A DNA stretch of 64,000 nt from Pseudomonas resinovorans NBRC 106553 (GCF_000412695.1 NC_021499.1:5890001-5954000), one strand, 5' to 3'; shown: positions 9,502 through 18,670, counted from the stretch's first letter. Notes: generated by a model from the sequence alone, not told the origin. Program-made: numbers and translations.

Positions 9502-9582
9502 CTGTAGGTTGGGCCAAGCGCAGCGCGGCCCAACGTGCGAGCCAGGCTGTTGGGCTTCGCGTCGCTCAGCCACAACCTACAG
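9502..9582. repeat. REP-like palindromic repeat (GTAGGTTG family)
   Basis: The ends CTGTAGGTTG and CAACCTACAG form an inverted repeat about 80 bp long, with internal GGGCCAAGCGCAGCGC and AGCCCAAC-type segments. Related copies lie at 12702-12781 and, degenerate, at about 45597-45650. All copies are intergenic. Confidence 0.8.
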
Positions 9583-9594
9583 GAGAGGGAGGTT

Positions 9595-10179
9595 TCAGCG
9601 GGGAGTCAGCTCGATCAGGCACAGGGTGCCGGTGCCGGCGAGCTTCAGCTCGGCCAACTGCCCCTGGTTTTCCAGGTGCAGGCAGTCGTGCCGGCCCAAT
9701 GAGCCTGCGGCCACGTCGTCCAGGCTCGCGGCCACCTCGCCATCGGCGGCGAACAGCAGCAGGGTGGTGGCGGCGCTGAACAGCTTCAGCTCGCCATCGA
9801 TGGGCAGCCATTGCAGGCGCGCGGTGTAACGCTGCGGGGAGTAGATGAGGTTGAAGTCGCGGATCGGACCGTCGAGCAGCTCGCAGTCCACCACGCTGCC
9901 GCCATCGAAGGCGAAGGCGTCCAGGGCGGTCAGGTCGCGAGAGAGATGGCCGTCCACCTCGAGGCGCATGCCGGCGCCTTCGAGCACGGTGATCACCCGC
10001 TGGTAGCCGGTGAAGGCGGAGAAGCCGCCGGACTCGCCCACATCGGCGATGGACAGGCGCCAGCCGAAGCCATCGAGACCGTCACCCGCGTCACGGGTGA
10101 TTTCCAGGGTGGAACCCGCGCCGTTTTTCCAGGGCATGCGGGGGTAATCGGCGGCGCGCAGCAAGCGGGATTGGCTCAT
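9595..10179 (-). CDS. hutD: HutD family protein
   Basis: HutD is a small cupin-fold protein (194 residues here) that is conserved in Pseudomonas hut loci. It is needed for normal control of pathway flux and has been proposed to bind formylglutamate or urocanate. The N-terminal YPRMPWKNGAGSTLEI motif and the following GFGWRLSIADV are family signatures. The start at 10179 overlaps the hutC stop by 4 bp (ATGA), so hutC and hutD are translationally coupled. An earlier ATG in frame would overlap hutC deeply and was not chosen. Confidence 0.93.
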   Translation of the reverse strand: MSQSRLLRAADYPRMPWKNGAGSTLEITRDAGDGLDGFGWRLSIADVGESGGFSAFTGYQRVITVLEGAGMRLEVDGHLSRDLTALDAFAFDGGSVVDCELLDGPIRDFNLIYSPQRYTARLQWLPIDGELKLFSAATTLLLFAADGEVAASLDDVAAGSLGRHDCLHLENQGQLAELKLAGTGTLCLIELTPR

Positions 10180-10928
10180 GAACCGAAACGTCCTTCGAGG
10201 CGATAGCGGGAACCGGGGTAAAGCAGGCGGGCGCTGGTCACGGTGTTGCGCCCGGACCAGGTGCGCCGGCGAATCAGCAGGCAGGGCTCGCCGCGCTCGA
10301 TCTGCAGCAGCCGGCACTCATCGGCATCGGCCAGGATGGCCTCGACCACATGCTCGCCCTCGGTCAACGGCGCCACCTGGGACAGGTAGGCATAGGGCGT
10401 CTGGCGGGTGAAGTCCTGCTTCAGGTAATCGGGGGCGACCACGGGGTTCACGAAGCGGTCTTCGATCTGTACCGGCACGTCATTCTCGAAATGCACGATG
10501 CGCGAGTGGAACACCCGCTGGCCTTCGCGCAGATCCAGCGCCATGGCGCGCTCGGGGCCGGCCACTTCGTCCACCAGGCTGACCACCACGCAATGGTGGC
10601 GATGACCGCGCTGGGCGATCTCCTCGGCGATGTTGTGCACCTCGAACAGCGCCGACTGGCCCTTGGGCTCGGCGACGAAGGTGCCCACGCCCTGCATGCG
10701 CACCAGCATGCCTTCGGCGGTCAGCTCGCGCAGGGCACGATTGATGGTCATGCGGCTGAAGCCCAGCTCGTTGACCAGTTCGCTCTCGGACGGCACGCGG
10801 TAATGCGGCGGCCAGGCGCCGCTCTGGATCTGCTGGCTGATCATCTGTTTGACCCGCGCATAGAGCGGCGCGGGCGCCTCTCCCATCTGGGCGGCCAGCG
10901 AAGTTGGTGCGTTGGGCGAACTGGGCAC
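10176..10928 (-). CDS. hutC: Histidine utilisation repressor HutC (GntR family)
   Basis: HutC represses the hut genes and is released by urocanate. The 250-residue protein has an N-terminal winged helix-turn-helix (about residues 20-85, with LYARVKQMISQQI, RVPSESELVNELGFSRMTINRAL and GVGTFVAE) followed by a UTRA ligand-binding domain. I chose the GTG start at 10928 because an AAGGAG Shine-Dalgarno sequence lies 6 bp before it and it gives the usual family length; the frame stays open far upstream into antisense of hutF. It is transcribed divergently from hutF across a gap containing a TGTATAT palindrome, suggesting control of both directions. Confidence 0.95.
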   Translation of the reverse strand: MPSSPNAPTSLAAQMGEAPAPLYARVKQMISQQIQSGAWPPHYRVPSESELVNELGFSRMTINRALRELTAEGMLVRMQGVGTFVAEPKGQSALFEVHNIAEEIAQRGHRHHCVVVSLVDEVAGPERAMALDLREGQRVFHSRIVHFENDVPVQIEDRFVNPVVAPDYLKQDFTRQTPYAYLSQVAPLTEGEHVVEAILADADECRLLQIERGEPCLLIRRRTWSGRNTVTSARLLYPGSRYRLEGRFGS

Positions 10929-11073
10929 GGGAATCTCCTTGTCGGCGAGCGCGGGACCCTGGAAGGAATACTGGCGGAGCCCGGAACTGGGTTCCCGCCT
11001 CCCGGCATGTACCGGAATCGACAATTCCAGACAAGTGCGCGACTGGCGTGAGTTTACGTTACCCACAAACGTC

Positions 11074-11089
11074 TGTATATGTATATACA
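11074..11089. promoter_or_regulatory. Palindrome between hutC and hutF, candidate HutC operator
   Basis: TGTATATGTATATACA is a perfect 7-2-7 inverted repeat, centred about 40 bp before the hutF ATG. It resembles, but does not match exactly, the CTTGTA/TACAAG sites near hutU. Its place fits control of hutF and perhaps autoregulation of hutC. Confidence 0.6.
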
Positions 11090-11120
11090 AATAAAACAAC
11101 CCACATCCCGGGGCCTCACC

Positions 11121-12485
11121 ATGTCCGCTTTCTTCGCCGAACGCGCCCTGCTGCCGCAAGGCTGGGCACGCAATGTCCGCTTCGAAGTCTGTTCCGCCGG
11201 CCTCATCGAGCAGGTCCTGGTGGATGCCGATGCAGAAGGCGCCGAGCGCCTCCAGGGCCCCGTGCTGGCGGGCATGCCGAACCTGCACTCCCACGCCTTC
11301 CAGCGCGCCATGGCCGGTCTCGCCGAGGTGGCGGGCAACCCCAATGACAGCTTCTGGACCTGGCGCGACCTGATGTATCGCCTGGTCGGCCGGATCACCC
11401 CGGAGCAACTGGAAGTGATCGCCCGGCAGCTCTACATCGAGATGCTCAAGGCCGGCTACACCAGCGTCGCCGAGTTCCACTACGTGCACCATGACGTCGA
11501 TGGCCGCCGCTACGCCGACCCCGCCGAACTCGCGCTGCGGGTCAGCCAGGCCGCCCGCGACGTCGGCATCGGCCTGACCCTGCTGCCGGTGCTCTACAGC
11601 CATGCAGGTTTCGGTGGCCAGGCCCCCAACGACGGCCAGCGTCGCTTCATCCACAGCACCGAGAGCTACCTGGCCCTGCAGGAGCGCCTGCGCGGCGAAC
11701 TGGCGCGCCAGCCCAACCAGCAGCTGGGCCTGTGCTTCCACTCCCTGCGCGCGGTCACCCCGGAGCAGCTGGCTACCGTGCTGGCGGCCGAACAGGGCCA
11801 GCGCCCGATCCATATCCATATCGCCGAACAGCAGAAGGAAGTGGACGACTGCCTGGCCTGGAGCGGCCGTCGCCCGCTGCAATGGCTCTACGACAACGCC
11901 TCGGTGGACCAACGCTGGTGCCTGGTGCACGCCACCCACGCCCAGCCCGACGAAGTGGCGGCGATGGCTAGCAGCGGCGCGGTGGCCGGGCTCTGCCTGA
12001 CCACCGAGGCCAACCTGGGCGACGGCATCTTCCCGGCGGTGGACTTCCTCGCCCAGGGCGGCCGCCTGGGCATCGGCTCGGATAGCCATGTCTCGGTCAG
12101 CGTGGTGGAGGAACTGCGTTGGCTGGAATACGGCCAGCGCCTGCGCGACCAGCGCCGCAACCGCCTCTACCGCGCCGAGCAGCCGCAGGTCGGCCGCACC
12201 CTGTACGACGCCGCCCTTGCCGGTGGCGCCCAGGCCCTGGGCCAGCCGGTGGGCGAGCTGGCGGTGGGCAAACGTGCCGACTGGCTGGTGCTGGACGGCA
12301 ATGACCCCTACCTCGCCACGGCCGAAGGCGACGCCCTGCTCAACCGCTGGCTGTTCGCCGGCGGCGACCGCCAGGTGCGGGATGTCATGGTGGCCGGGAA
12401 CTGGGTGGTGCGCGATGGCCGGCACGCGGCCGAGGGAGAAACGGCGCGGGCCTTCACCGGGGTATTGCGCGACGTGCTGGGCTGA
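11121..12485 (+). CDS. hutF: Formimidoylglutamate deiminase HutF
   Basis: HutF hydrolyses N-formimino-L-glutamate to N-formylglutamate and ammonia. Its presence shows the five-step route that ends with HutG, rather than direct formiminoglutamase cleavage. The 454-residue protein is an amidohydrolase: the metal-binding HSH is in PNLHSHAFQRAM, further ligand regions are HIHIAEQQKEV and HATHAQPDEV, and the catalytic Asp lies in GIGSDSHVSVSVVEELRWLEY. The start at 11121 is chosen by homology (MSAFFAERALLPQGW); an in-frame ATG 14 codons earlier lies inside the operator palindrome. It is followed by a cluster of palindromic repeats. Confidence 0.96.
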   Translation: MSAFFAERALLPQGWARNVRFEVCSAGLIEQVLVDADAEGAERLQGPVLAGMPNLHSHAFQRAMAGLAEVAGNPNDSFWTWRDLMYRLVGRITPEQLEVIARQLYIEMLKAGYTSVAEFHYVHHDVDGRRYADPAELALRVSQAARDVGIGLTLLPVLYSHAGFGGQAPNDGQRRFIHSTESYLALQERLRGELARQPNQQLGLCFHSLRAVTPEQLATVLAAEQGQRPIHIHIAEQQKEVDDCLAWSGRRPLQWLYDNASVDQRWCLVHATHAQPDEVAAMASSGAVAGLCLTTEANLGDGIFPAVDFLAQGGRLGIGSDSHVSVSVVEELRWLEYGQRLRDQRRNRLYRAEQPQVGRTLYDAALAGGAQALGQPVGELAVGKRADWLVLDGNDPYLATAEGDALLNRWLFAGGDRQVRDVMVAGNWVVRDGRHAAEGETARAFTGVLRDVLG

Positions 12486-12499
12486 TCCGGCACGGATCC

Positions 12500-12558
12500 T
12501 AGCCCGGATGAAATCCGGGAGCGGTGGTCGGGTCTTCCCCGGATTTCATCCGGGCTAC
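12500..12558. repeat. REP-like inverted repeat (TAGCCCGGAT family)
   Basis: TAGCCCGGATGAAATCCGGG and its inverted copy flank a spacer of about 20 bp and would form a long hairpin just after hutF. A related single arm lies at 45531-45551. Confidence 0.85.
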
Positions 12559-12571
12559 AAGCCTGCGTACG

Positions 12572-12648
12572 GGTGGACCACGCTTCACCGGTCCACCATT
12601 CGGCGTGGTGCCAGGCTCCGTTGGTGGATGTGAAAAGCGACATCCACC
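12572..12648. repeat. Two short intergenic hairpin repeats
   Basis: Two palindromes follow one another: GGTGGACC...GGTCCACC (12572-12597) and GGTGGATGT...ACATCCACC with a GAAAAGCG loop (12623-12648). Both look like members of dispersed Pseudomonas intergenic repeat families. No gene was found in this gap. Confidence 0.7.
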
Positions 12649-12701
12649 CGAGCAGACCGGCAGGCTTGCGCAGAAACATAGGATCTACCGACTGGCTCCA
12701 C

Positions 12702-12781
12702 GTAGGTTGTGGCTGAGCTACGCGAAGCCCAACGAAACGGCGCCCGACGTTGGGCCGCGCTGCGCTTGGCGCCAACCTACG
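12702..12781. repeat. REP-like palindrome of the GTAGGTTG family, overlapping the lipocalin stop codon
   Basis: The ends GTAGGTTG and CAACCTAC form an 80-bp inverted repeat closely related to the copy at 9502-9582. Its right end supplies the TAG stop of the convergent lipocalin gene (12777-12779). Confidence 0.8.
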
Positions 12782-13328
12782 GGATCGCCGTGTCCGGCGT
12801 GCGCCAGATCAGCAGGTCGGTGTCATAGCCCTGCTCTTCCGCCACTTCCAGCAGCCGCTCGCGGGTCGCCTCCGACACCACCGGCGTGCGTGACAGCAGC
12901 CAGAGGTACTTGCGATCGGGATTGCCCACCAGCGCGGTGCGGTAGTCATCGTCCAGGTAGAGCACCCAGTAGTCGCCCTTGGTGAGACCCGGCAGGAGCC
13001 GGGAGAACCAGTTGTCGAAACTCACCCAGAGCTTGTCGGTGCGCCCCTCCACCTGGGGCACGGCCCGGCCACGGGCCTGCTTCCAGTCGCCGTCCAGGTC
13101 GCGGCAGCGGTTGAGCACGCCCAGACTGCCGTCGCCCTCCAGGCTGTAGTGGGCTTCGGACTGCGCGCAGCCGCGCTGGAAGAACATCGGCAGGCGCGCC
13201 AGCTCGTACCAGGTGCCCTGGTAACGCTGCAGGTCCACCGCCGCGACCGTGCGCGGCGGCACCGGCGCCTCGCCCTGGCTGGCGCAGCCGGCCAGCAGCA
13301 GGGCCGCCAGCAGCGCGCCCAGGCGCAT
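12777..13328 (-). CDS. blc: Bacterial lipocalin, Blc-type outer-membrane lipoprotein
   Basis: This 183-residue lipoprotein has a short signal peptide with lipobox LLAGC (Cys15), then the lipocalin signature YQGTWYELARLPMFFQ and the later WVLYLDDDYRTALVGNPDR and YLWLLSRTP segments. Blc proteins bind fatty acids or lysophospholipids at the outer membrane and help membrane maintenance under stress. The ATG at 13328 overlaps the stop of the preceding gene in a TGATG; a GTG one codon earlier is also possible. The stop codon is provided by a palindromic repeat, so the C-terminus may have been set by the repeat's insertion. Confidence 0.92.
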   Translation of the reverse strand: MRLGALLAALLLAGCASQGEAPVPPRTVAAVDLQRYQGTWYELARLPMFFQRGCAQSEAHYSLEGDGSLGVLNRCRDLDGDWKQARGRAVPQVEGRTDKLWVSFDNWFSRLLPGLTKGDYWVLYLDDDYRTALVGNPDRKYLWLLSRTPVVSEATRERLLEVAEEQGYDTDLLIWRTPDTAIP

Positions 13329-13582
13329 CACTTGAGGCCCTTGCCGGAGAACATCAGCACCTTGTCACCGCCGTACTGCACGCTGACGAAGGTCTTCTCG
13401 TCACCCCAGGTGCAGCTGGTGAAGCCCACGGCGCCCGAGCACTCGGTGGGGTTGCCGAGCAGTTGCTCCACTTCCGCCTTGGTCATGCCGGTCTTGAGCT
13501 TGGAGTAATTCTCAGAACTGAGTTTGTTGCAGGCGGCCAGCACCAGGCAGCAGGACAACAGGGCGAGGATACGCAGGGACAT
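13328..13582 (-). CDS. Small SmpA/DUF3862-like lipoprotein
   Basis: This 84-residue protein has a lipoprotein signal with lipobox VLAAC (Cys18). The mature part KLKTGMTKAEVEQLLGNPTECSG resembles the BamE/OmlA (SmpA) fold used by many small envelope lipoproteins, and it ends in a short beta-rich tail. It overlaps the lipocalin gene and so is likely co-transcribed with it. Its function is unknown; an envelope role is likely. Confidence 0.85.
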   Translation of the reverse strand: MSLRILALLSCCLVLAACNKLSSENYSKLKTGMTKAEVEQLLGNPTECSGAVGFTSCTWGDEKTFVSVQYGGDKVLMFSGKGLK

Positions 13583-13698
13583 GTGGAGCTCCTTGGACGA
13601 TAGGTTGCGACAAGCTTGGCACAGCGGTCGCGGGGTCGCCCATTTGAGCCATGAAGTGGTGGAAAAGTGCCAGCACCCGGCAAGATTTCGCGACGCGC

Positions 13699-14298
13699 CT
13701 AGAAGCGCGAGCCAGGTTTCTGCAGGAACTCAGTCTCTTCGGCGCTGGAGGGGCGGCCGAGCACCGCGTTGCGGTGGGGGAAGCGACCGAAGCGGGCAAT
13801 CACCGCCCGGTGGCGCTCGGAGAAATCGAAGAAGTTGGCGAACAGCTCCCGCTCGGCGTCGGCGGCGCCGTCCAGCAGCAGGCGGTAGCGGTAGAGCGCG
13901 CGCTCCTGGCTGGCCAGGTCCTCGGCGTGCTCCAGCACCAGGTAGATGAACACCTGGCGGATCGGCGCGAGGTCCCGCTCCAGCCCCCGGGCCAGGCCCT
14001 CGCTCACCAGCGCCTGGGCGCGGGCGTCGCCGGCAAAACCTCGGGGACTGTCACGGAAGATCATGCGCGGCAACTGGTCCAGCAGGATGACCAGGGCGAG
14101 CCAGCCGTCGGGCACCGCGCTCCACTCGGCGAGACCACCGTCCAGGGCCTGCTCCACCCACGCGCCGAAGCGTTCGCGGGCATCGCGGTCCTGCTGGTCC
14201 TTCTTGCCGAACCAGAGCCCTTGGCGCGCCGCCGCGACCTCGCCGGCGGCGGCCTCGGGGCCGAACCACCAGTCGAGCAGCGGCTGCCAGGGCTGCAC
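13699..14298 (-). CDS. DUF924 family protein
   Basis: This 199-residue soluble protein has the DUF924 signatures LLDWWFGP, LWFGKKDQQD, ILLDQLPRMIFR and FIYLVLEHAEDLASQE. The fold is TPR-like and alpha-helical; the biochemical role is unknown. I take the GTG at 14298 as start because AGGAG lies 6 bp upstream, inside the end of fbp. It starts 3 bp after the fbp stop, so the two genes form an operon. Confidence 0.88.
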   Translation of the reverse strand: MQPWQPLLDWWFGPEAAAGEVAAARQGLWFGKKDQQDRDARERFGAWVEQALDGGLAEWSAVPDGWLALVILLDQLPRMIFRDSPRGFAGDARAQALVSEGLARGLERDLAPIRQVFIYLVLEHAEDLASQERALYRYRLLLDGAADAERELFANFFDFSERHRAVIARFGRFPHRNAVLGRPSSAEETEFLQKPGSRF

Positions 14299-14301
14299 CG
14301 G

Positions 14302-15312
14302 TTACTCCTGGTGGTAACCGGTGACGCGGGCGACTTCTTCCTTGGAACCGAGGAAGACCGGCACGCGCTGGTGCAGGGAAGTCGGCTGGATATCGAGGAT
14401 GCGCTGGCGACCATCGGTGGAGGCGCCGCCGGCCTGCTCGATGATGAAGGACATCGGGTTGGCCTCGTACATCAGGCGCAGCTTGCCGGGTTTCTCCGGC
14501 TCACGGGCGTCCCAGGGGTACATGAAGACGCCGCCGCGGGTGAGGATGCGGTGTACGTCGGCCACCATGGAGGCGATCCAGCGCATGTTGTAGTTCTTGC
14601 CCAGCGGGCCTTCCTTGCCGGCCAGCATCTCGTCGACGTAGCGCTTCACGGGGGCTTCCCAGTGGCGCTGGTTGGACATGTTGATGGCGAATTCAGCGGT
14701 GGTTTCCGGCACGCGGATGTTGTCGTGGGTGAGCACGAAGCTGCCCAGTTCGCGATCCAGGGTGAAGCCCTTGACGCCGTCGCCCAGGGTCAGCAGCAGC
14801 ATGGTCTGCGGGCCGTAGATGGCGTAGCCGGCGGCGACCTGCTTGGCGCCCGGCTGGAGGAAGGCCTGCTCGTTGAGGCTGTCGTTCTGCGACAGGTGCT
14901 GCTCGGGGCAACGCAGCACCGAGAAGATGGTCCCCACCGACACGTTCACGTCGATGTTGGAGGAGCCGTCCAGCGGGTCGAACACCAGCAGGTAGGCACC
15001 CTTGGGGTACTTGCCGGGGATCTGGTAGGCGTTGTCCATCTCCTCGGAGGCCATGCCGGCCAGGTGGCCGCCCCACTCGTTGGCTTCCAGCAGGATCTCG
15101 TTGGACATCACGTCCAGCTTCTTCTGCACTTCGCCCTGCACGTTCTCGGTGCCCATGCTGCCGAGTACGCCGCCCAGCGCGCCCTTGGACACCGCATGGC
15201 TGATTTCCTTGCAGGCGCGCGCGACGACCTCTATGAGGAAGCGCAGATCGGCAGGGGTGTTGTGGCTTCTGGTCTGCTCGATCAGGTAGCGACTCAGGGT
15301 AACGCGGGACAT
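14302..15312 (-). CDS. fbp: Fructose-1,6-bisphosphatase class I
   Basis: Fbp hydrolyses fructose-1,6-bisphosphate to fructose-6-phosphate and is essential for gluconeogenesis, which Pseudomonas needs on organic acids and amino acids such as histidine. The 336 residues carry the metal-binding motif [14 protein letters not shown], the phosphate-binding region YGPQTMLLL, and [15 protein letters not shown]. The start at 15312 ([13 protein letters not shown]) matches the family; the frame is open further upstream without a plausible protein. No N-terminal AMP-regulated extension anomalies were noticed. Confidence 0.97.
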   Translation of the reverse strand: MSRVTLSRYLIEQTRSHNTPADLRFLIEVVARACKEISHAVSKGALGGVLGSMGTENVQGEVQKKLDVMSNEILLEANEWGGHLAGMASEEMDNAYQIPGKYPKGAYLLVFDPLDGSSNIDVNVSVGTIFSVLRCPEQHLSQNDSLNEQAFLQPGAKQVAAGYAIYGPQTMLLLTLGDGVKGFTLDRELGSFVLTHDNIRVPETTAEFAINMSNQRHWEAPVKRYVDEMLAGKEGPLGKNYNMRWIASMVADVHRILTRGGVFMYPWDAREPEKPGKLRLMYEANPMSFIIEQAGGASTDGRQRILDIQPTSLHQRVPVFLGSKEEVARVTGYHQE

Positions 15313-15466
15313 GGATTGGCTCCGGAGGGTGGAAAAATGCGCGCAGTTTAGCGCGACTCGGTGGTCAATGCCTCTCAGCGGGATGGAAGGCGCCGAAGAG
15401 GCCGTTGTGATTGCCCGCGAGGGCGGCGAAAACATCTGACGCCGCTGTCGGGGACTGGTTCAGCCG

Positions 15467-17116
15467 TCAGTCGGTATCGGCAGCGACCAGACGCCGCACC
15501 TGGTTGCGGCCGCCGCGCTTGGCCTCGTACAGCGCGGCGTCGGCCACCTGCATCAGCGCTTCCAGGCCCTGCCCCTGGCTGGGCCATTGGGCGATCCCGG
15601 CCGACAGGGTCACCGACAGCGGCCCCACGCGGGTGGGCAACGGCTGGCCGGCCAGGGCCTGGCAGAGCGCCTGTAGCCGGGCATAGGCCTCGTCGCCGGA
15701 CGCGCCGGGCAACAGCAGCAGGAACTCCTCGCCGCCGATACGGAATACCGCATCGCTTTCACGCAGGTTACTGGTGAGGTGGATGGCCACCGCGCGCAGC
15801 ACATCGTCGCCGACCAGGTGGCCGTGACGGTCGTTGAGCAGCTTGAAATGGTCGAGATCGATCAGCGCCAGGGCAATGGGGCTGTGGTCACGCTGGCAGC
15901 GGGCCTGTTCGCGGTCGAACAATTCACCCAGGTGGCGCCGGTTGTAGAGGCCGGTCAGCGGATCGCGCAGGGCCTGCTCCTGCAGTTTTTCGTGCAGGCG
16001 GGTGATGGTGCGCAGGCGCTCCTCGCTGGTGGCCAGGGCCTCGGCCAGCTTGAGTTCGCTGCAATGGCGCTCGGTGATGTCGCGCAGGTAGAGCATCCGC
16101 CCGAGGACGGCGATGCCGCCACGGCTGGTGCGCTCGATGTTCAGCGAGCGCACCTCGAAGTAGCGCGAGGATGTGGCCGGCATCAGCAGCATGTCCTTCT
16201 CCCCTGCCGCCAGCATCGCCTCCAGTTCCACGCCGAACACCGGCCAGTGCGCCAGCGCCACGCCCTGCCAGTCCTGGGGTTGCTCCGCCAGCGCCAGGGC
16301 GGCGGGGTTGGCGTCGATCACCCGGCGCCGGGCATCGACCACCAGCACCGGGTCGGGCAACTCTTCCAGCAGCAGGTGACGCGCCACCGGGAGCAGGTCG
16401 AACAGACGCACGCCAACGATCAGGAAGGCGAATGCCACCAGAGTGAAGGCGAAGCTGAAGGGCGTGGGGTCGAAGCCGAACAGGGTCCAACCCTCGACCA
16501 CATAGCCCAGGTTGACCGCCCAGGGCACGCAGGTGACCAGCACGAACGCAAGGTAGTGCCGCCGGTGCAGGCCCCGGCTGGCGTAGGCCGCGCGGGTGAC
16601 CACCGCCAGGCAGAACAGCATGAACAGGTAGACGTAGATGGCCGCCGCATCGAAGAGCGGGCCATGGTCGTAGCGGATCGCCGCACCGGGCGTGGCATCC
16701 ACCGGCAGGGTACCGGGGCCGTAGAACAGCTGGTGCCAGGGATTGCTCAGGGCCATGCCGAGGGTCACCAGCGGCGCGATGCCCAGCAGCAGGAAGCGAC
16801 GCGGACTGATGGGCTCGCGGATGCTGTTGACGTACTGCCAGAGGAACACCGCCCAGAGGCTCGGGACACCGACTATCCCCGGCCAGGCCATGCTGGCCCA
16901 GAACACCTTGCATTGCGGCCCCTGCGCGGCCAGCTCGAGGCCGGCGGCGGCGAGCCACCAGAAGATGGCGATGTGCAGGACGATGAAGCTCTCACGGCCA
17001 GGGAAATGACGCTGCCGGCCGACCCAGCGCGCCATGAGGATCACCCCCACGCCCAGCACCAGCGTCAGCAGCACCGGGCCATTGAGGCTCCAGCCGCCGG
17101 CCAGGCAGGCGTTCAT
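15467..17116 (-). CDS. Membrane diguanylate cyclase with 7TM sensor, PAS and GGDEF domains
   Basis: This 549-residue protein has about seven N-terminal membrane spans (residues about 10-235, similar to the histidine-kinase N-terminal 7TM sensor), a PAS-like region (about 240-370, with LPDPVLVVDARRRVIDANPAAL), a short coiled-coil linker, and a GGDEF domain from about residue 385 (DPLTGLYNRRHLGELFDREQ). The active-site loop is GGEEF, an active form, and RESD five residues before it is a canonical RxxD product-inhibition site. It should synthesise cyclic-di-GMP at the inner membrane in response to an unknown signal. It is flanked by fbp and a DUF3999 gene and is probably transcribed alone. Confidence 0.93.
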   Translation of the reverse strand: MNACLAGGWSLNGPVLLTLVLGVGVILMARWVGRQRHFPGRESFIVLHIAIFWWLAAAGLELAAQGPQCKVFWASMAWPGIVGVPSLWAVFLWQYVNSIREPISPRRFLLLGIAPLVTLGMALSNPWHQLFYGPGTLPVDATPGAAIRYDHGPLFDAAAIYVYLFMLFCLAVVTRAAYASRGLHRRHYLAFVLVTCVPWAVNLGYVVEGWTLFGFDPTPFSFAFTLVAFAFLIVGVRLFDLLPVARHLLLEELPDPVLVVDARRRVIDANPAALALAEQPQDWQGVALAHWPVFGVELEAMLAAGEKDMLLMPATSSRYFEVRSLNIERTSRGGIAVLGRMLYLRDITERHCSELKLAEALATSEERLRTITRLHEKLQEQALRDPLTGLYNRRHLGELFDREQARCQRDHSPIALALIDLDHFKLLNDRHGHLVGDDVLRAVAIHLTSNLRESDAVFRIGGEEFLLLLPGASGDEAYARLQALCQALAGQPLPTRVGPLSVTLSAGIAQWPSQGQGLEALMQVADAALYEAKRGGRNQVRRLVAADTD

Positions 17117-17284
17117 CGCCGCGCTCCGGCAAACGGGGCGAGCTGGGAAACGGGACCCTGGAGGAACTGCTGAAGGCTCTGCACTGGCCGTCCTGACCTG
17201 ACATGGCGACGATGCGTCGCCACGGAATGACGGGTTAAAGATACATCAAAAAGCCACTACCGCTGCAGGGACTTGTACTCGCCC

Positions 17285-18670
17285 TCAGGATTGCGCAGGC
17301 GGCCGCCGGAGAAGGCTGAAGGCCATGCCACCCAGCAAGCCGACGCCCAGCAGCAGCACCGCCCAGAGCCCGATGCGCTTCCACACCACCTGCCCGGCGC
17401 TCAGCCGCTCCGCCTGGTGCAGACCGACCTGCGGCGGAATGGCCAAGCCATGCGCCACTCCCATCTTCTCCAGGCTGGCGCCGTCGAAACCGGGTACCAG
17501 GGTGCCCAGGGGCATCTCCACCCGAGGGGCGTCCAGGCTGCCCAGGGCCAGGGTGAAGGGTGGAGTGCCACGGGCGAGGAACACCAGTTGGGTGGCGTGC
17601 ATGCCCACCTCCAGGCGCGGAACCTGCTGGCCGAAGCCGCCCGCGCGCTGGTCCACGGTCAGGCGCAGTTGCTTGGCCGCCATCCAGCCGGGCAGGTCCA
17701 GCTCTTCGCGGGCCACTTCCTTGCCGTCCTGGGGCAACCGGTAGAGCAGGCCGGAGGCCAGGGGCTGCCATTGCGGAGCGCCGTCCCGACGGGCTTCCAC
17801 CTGCACCGGGAGCAGGCTCCCAGAGCGCTCCACAGCGATACGCAGGCGCTCGATGGGCAAGCCCAGGGGCAGGTCCCAGACATACTGGCCGTCCTTCTGG
17901 CTGACCGGCTCCAGCGGCGCGGACCAGGCCATGGCCGCCGGCTGGCTTTCACGACTGGCGCTGACGACCTTCGCGGCGGTCAGCTCCGGCGCCTGCTGCG
18001 GGCTCAGCCAGAGCAGCCGCAGGTAGCGCGCGGACTGCCCGGGGAGGGTCACTTCCCGTTGGTCGATGCGCTGGTCCGCAAAGGACAGCCGGGCCACCTG
18101 ACCCTCGCCCCAGGAGGTCCAGTGCTGCAGATCGTCGCTGGCCTCGATGGAAAAGCGCTGGAAGCCCTCGGCATCGCTGTGCCAGTCCAGGCTCAGTTGC
18201 TCCAGGGGCGCCTGCACGGCGCTGGTGTCCAGCAGCCAGCCCCGCACTGTCTCCCCCGCCGCGGCCGGGCCGTCCGGTACCACCTGCACCACCGTGCCCG
18301 TGGTGCTGCGCTCCACCCGCACGCTGGGCAGGCTGGCAGCGGCGTCGATCGCGCCGCGCAGCGGGAACACCCGCAGCGCGTGCTCATGGCGGGCGCGGTG
18401 TTCGCTGGCGCTGCTACGGGTCAGGGCATAGGCCAGGGCCTCGCCTTCGGCGTTGAACACTCGCAGGTCACGCAGGTCGGCATGGCGCGCGGCGAAGTGC
18501 AGGGACATGGGCAGGTCCATGCGGTACCAGGGTCCCTCGCCGTCCAGGCGCAGCTCGACATGGGTGGAGAAATCCTCCACCTGCTCGGCGGCGAGCACCG
18601 GCTGGCAGAACAGCCCCAGGCCAGCCAGCAGGGCCAGGCCGGATTGCGGCAGGAAAGACGAAAGGATCAT
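17285..18670 (-). CDS. DUF3999 family envelope protein
   Basis: This 461-residue protein has an N-terminal signal peptide (hydrophobic to about residue 27), a large beta-rich periplasmic part and one C-terminal membrane span (VLLLGVGLLGGMAFSLL) with a short basic tail. It matches DUF3999, whose genes are usually paired with DUF2339 genes, as here: its ATG overlaps the DUF2339 stop by 4 bp. The pair probably forms one membrane complex. Its function is unknown. Confidence 0.85.
   Translation of the reverse strand: MILSSFLPQSGLALLAGLGLFCQPVLAAEQVEDFSTHVELRLDGEGPWYRMDLPMSLHFAARHADLRDLRVFNAEGEALAYALTRSSASEHRARHEHALRVFPLRGAIDAAASLPSVRVERSTTGTVVQVVPDGPAAAGETVRGWLLDTSAVQAPLEQLSLDWHSDAEGFQRFSIEASDDLQHWTSWGEGQVARLSFADQRIDQREVTLPGQSARYLRLLWLSPQQAPELTAAKVVSASRESQPAAMAWSAPLEPVSQKDGQYVWDLPLGLPIERLRIAVERSGSLLPVQVEARRDGAPQWQPLASGLLYRLPQDGKEVAREELDLPGWMAAKQLRLTVDQRAGGFGQQVPRLEVGMHATQLVFLARGTPPFTLALGSLDAPRVEMPLGTLVPGFDGASLEKMGVAHGLAIPPQVGLHQAERLSAGQVVWKRIGLWAVLLLGVGLLGGMAFSLLRRPPAQS

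Noticed and set aside
10929..12425. N-terminal extension of hutC upstream of 10928
   Set aside because: The extension lies antisense to hutF and through the regulatory gap; HutC proteins are about 248 residues, and a GTG with good ribosome site is present at 10928.
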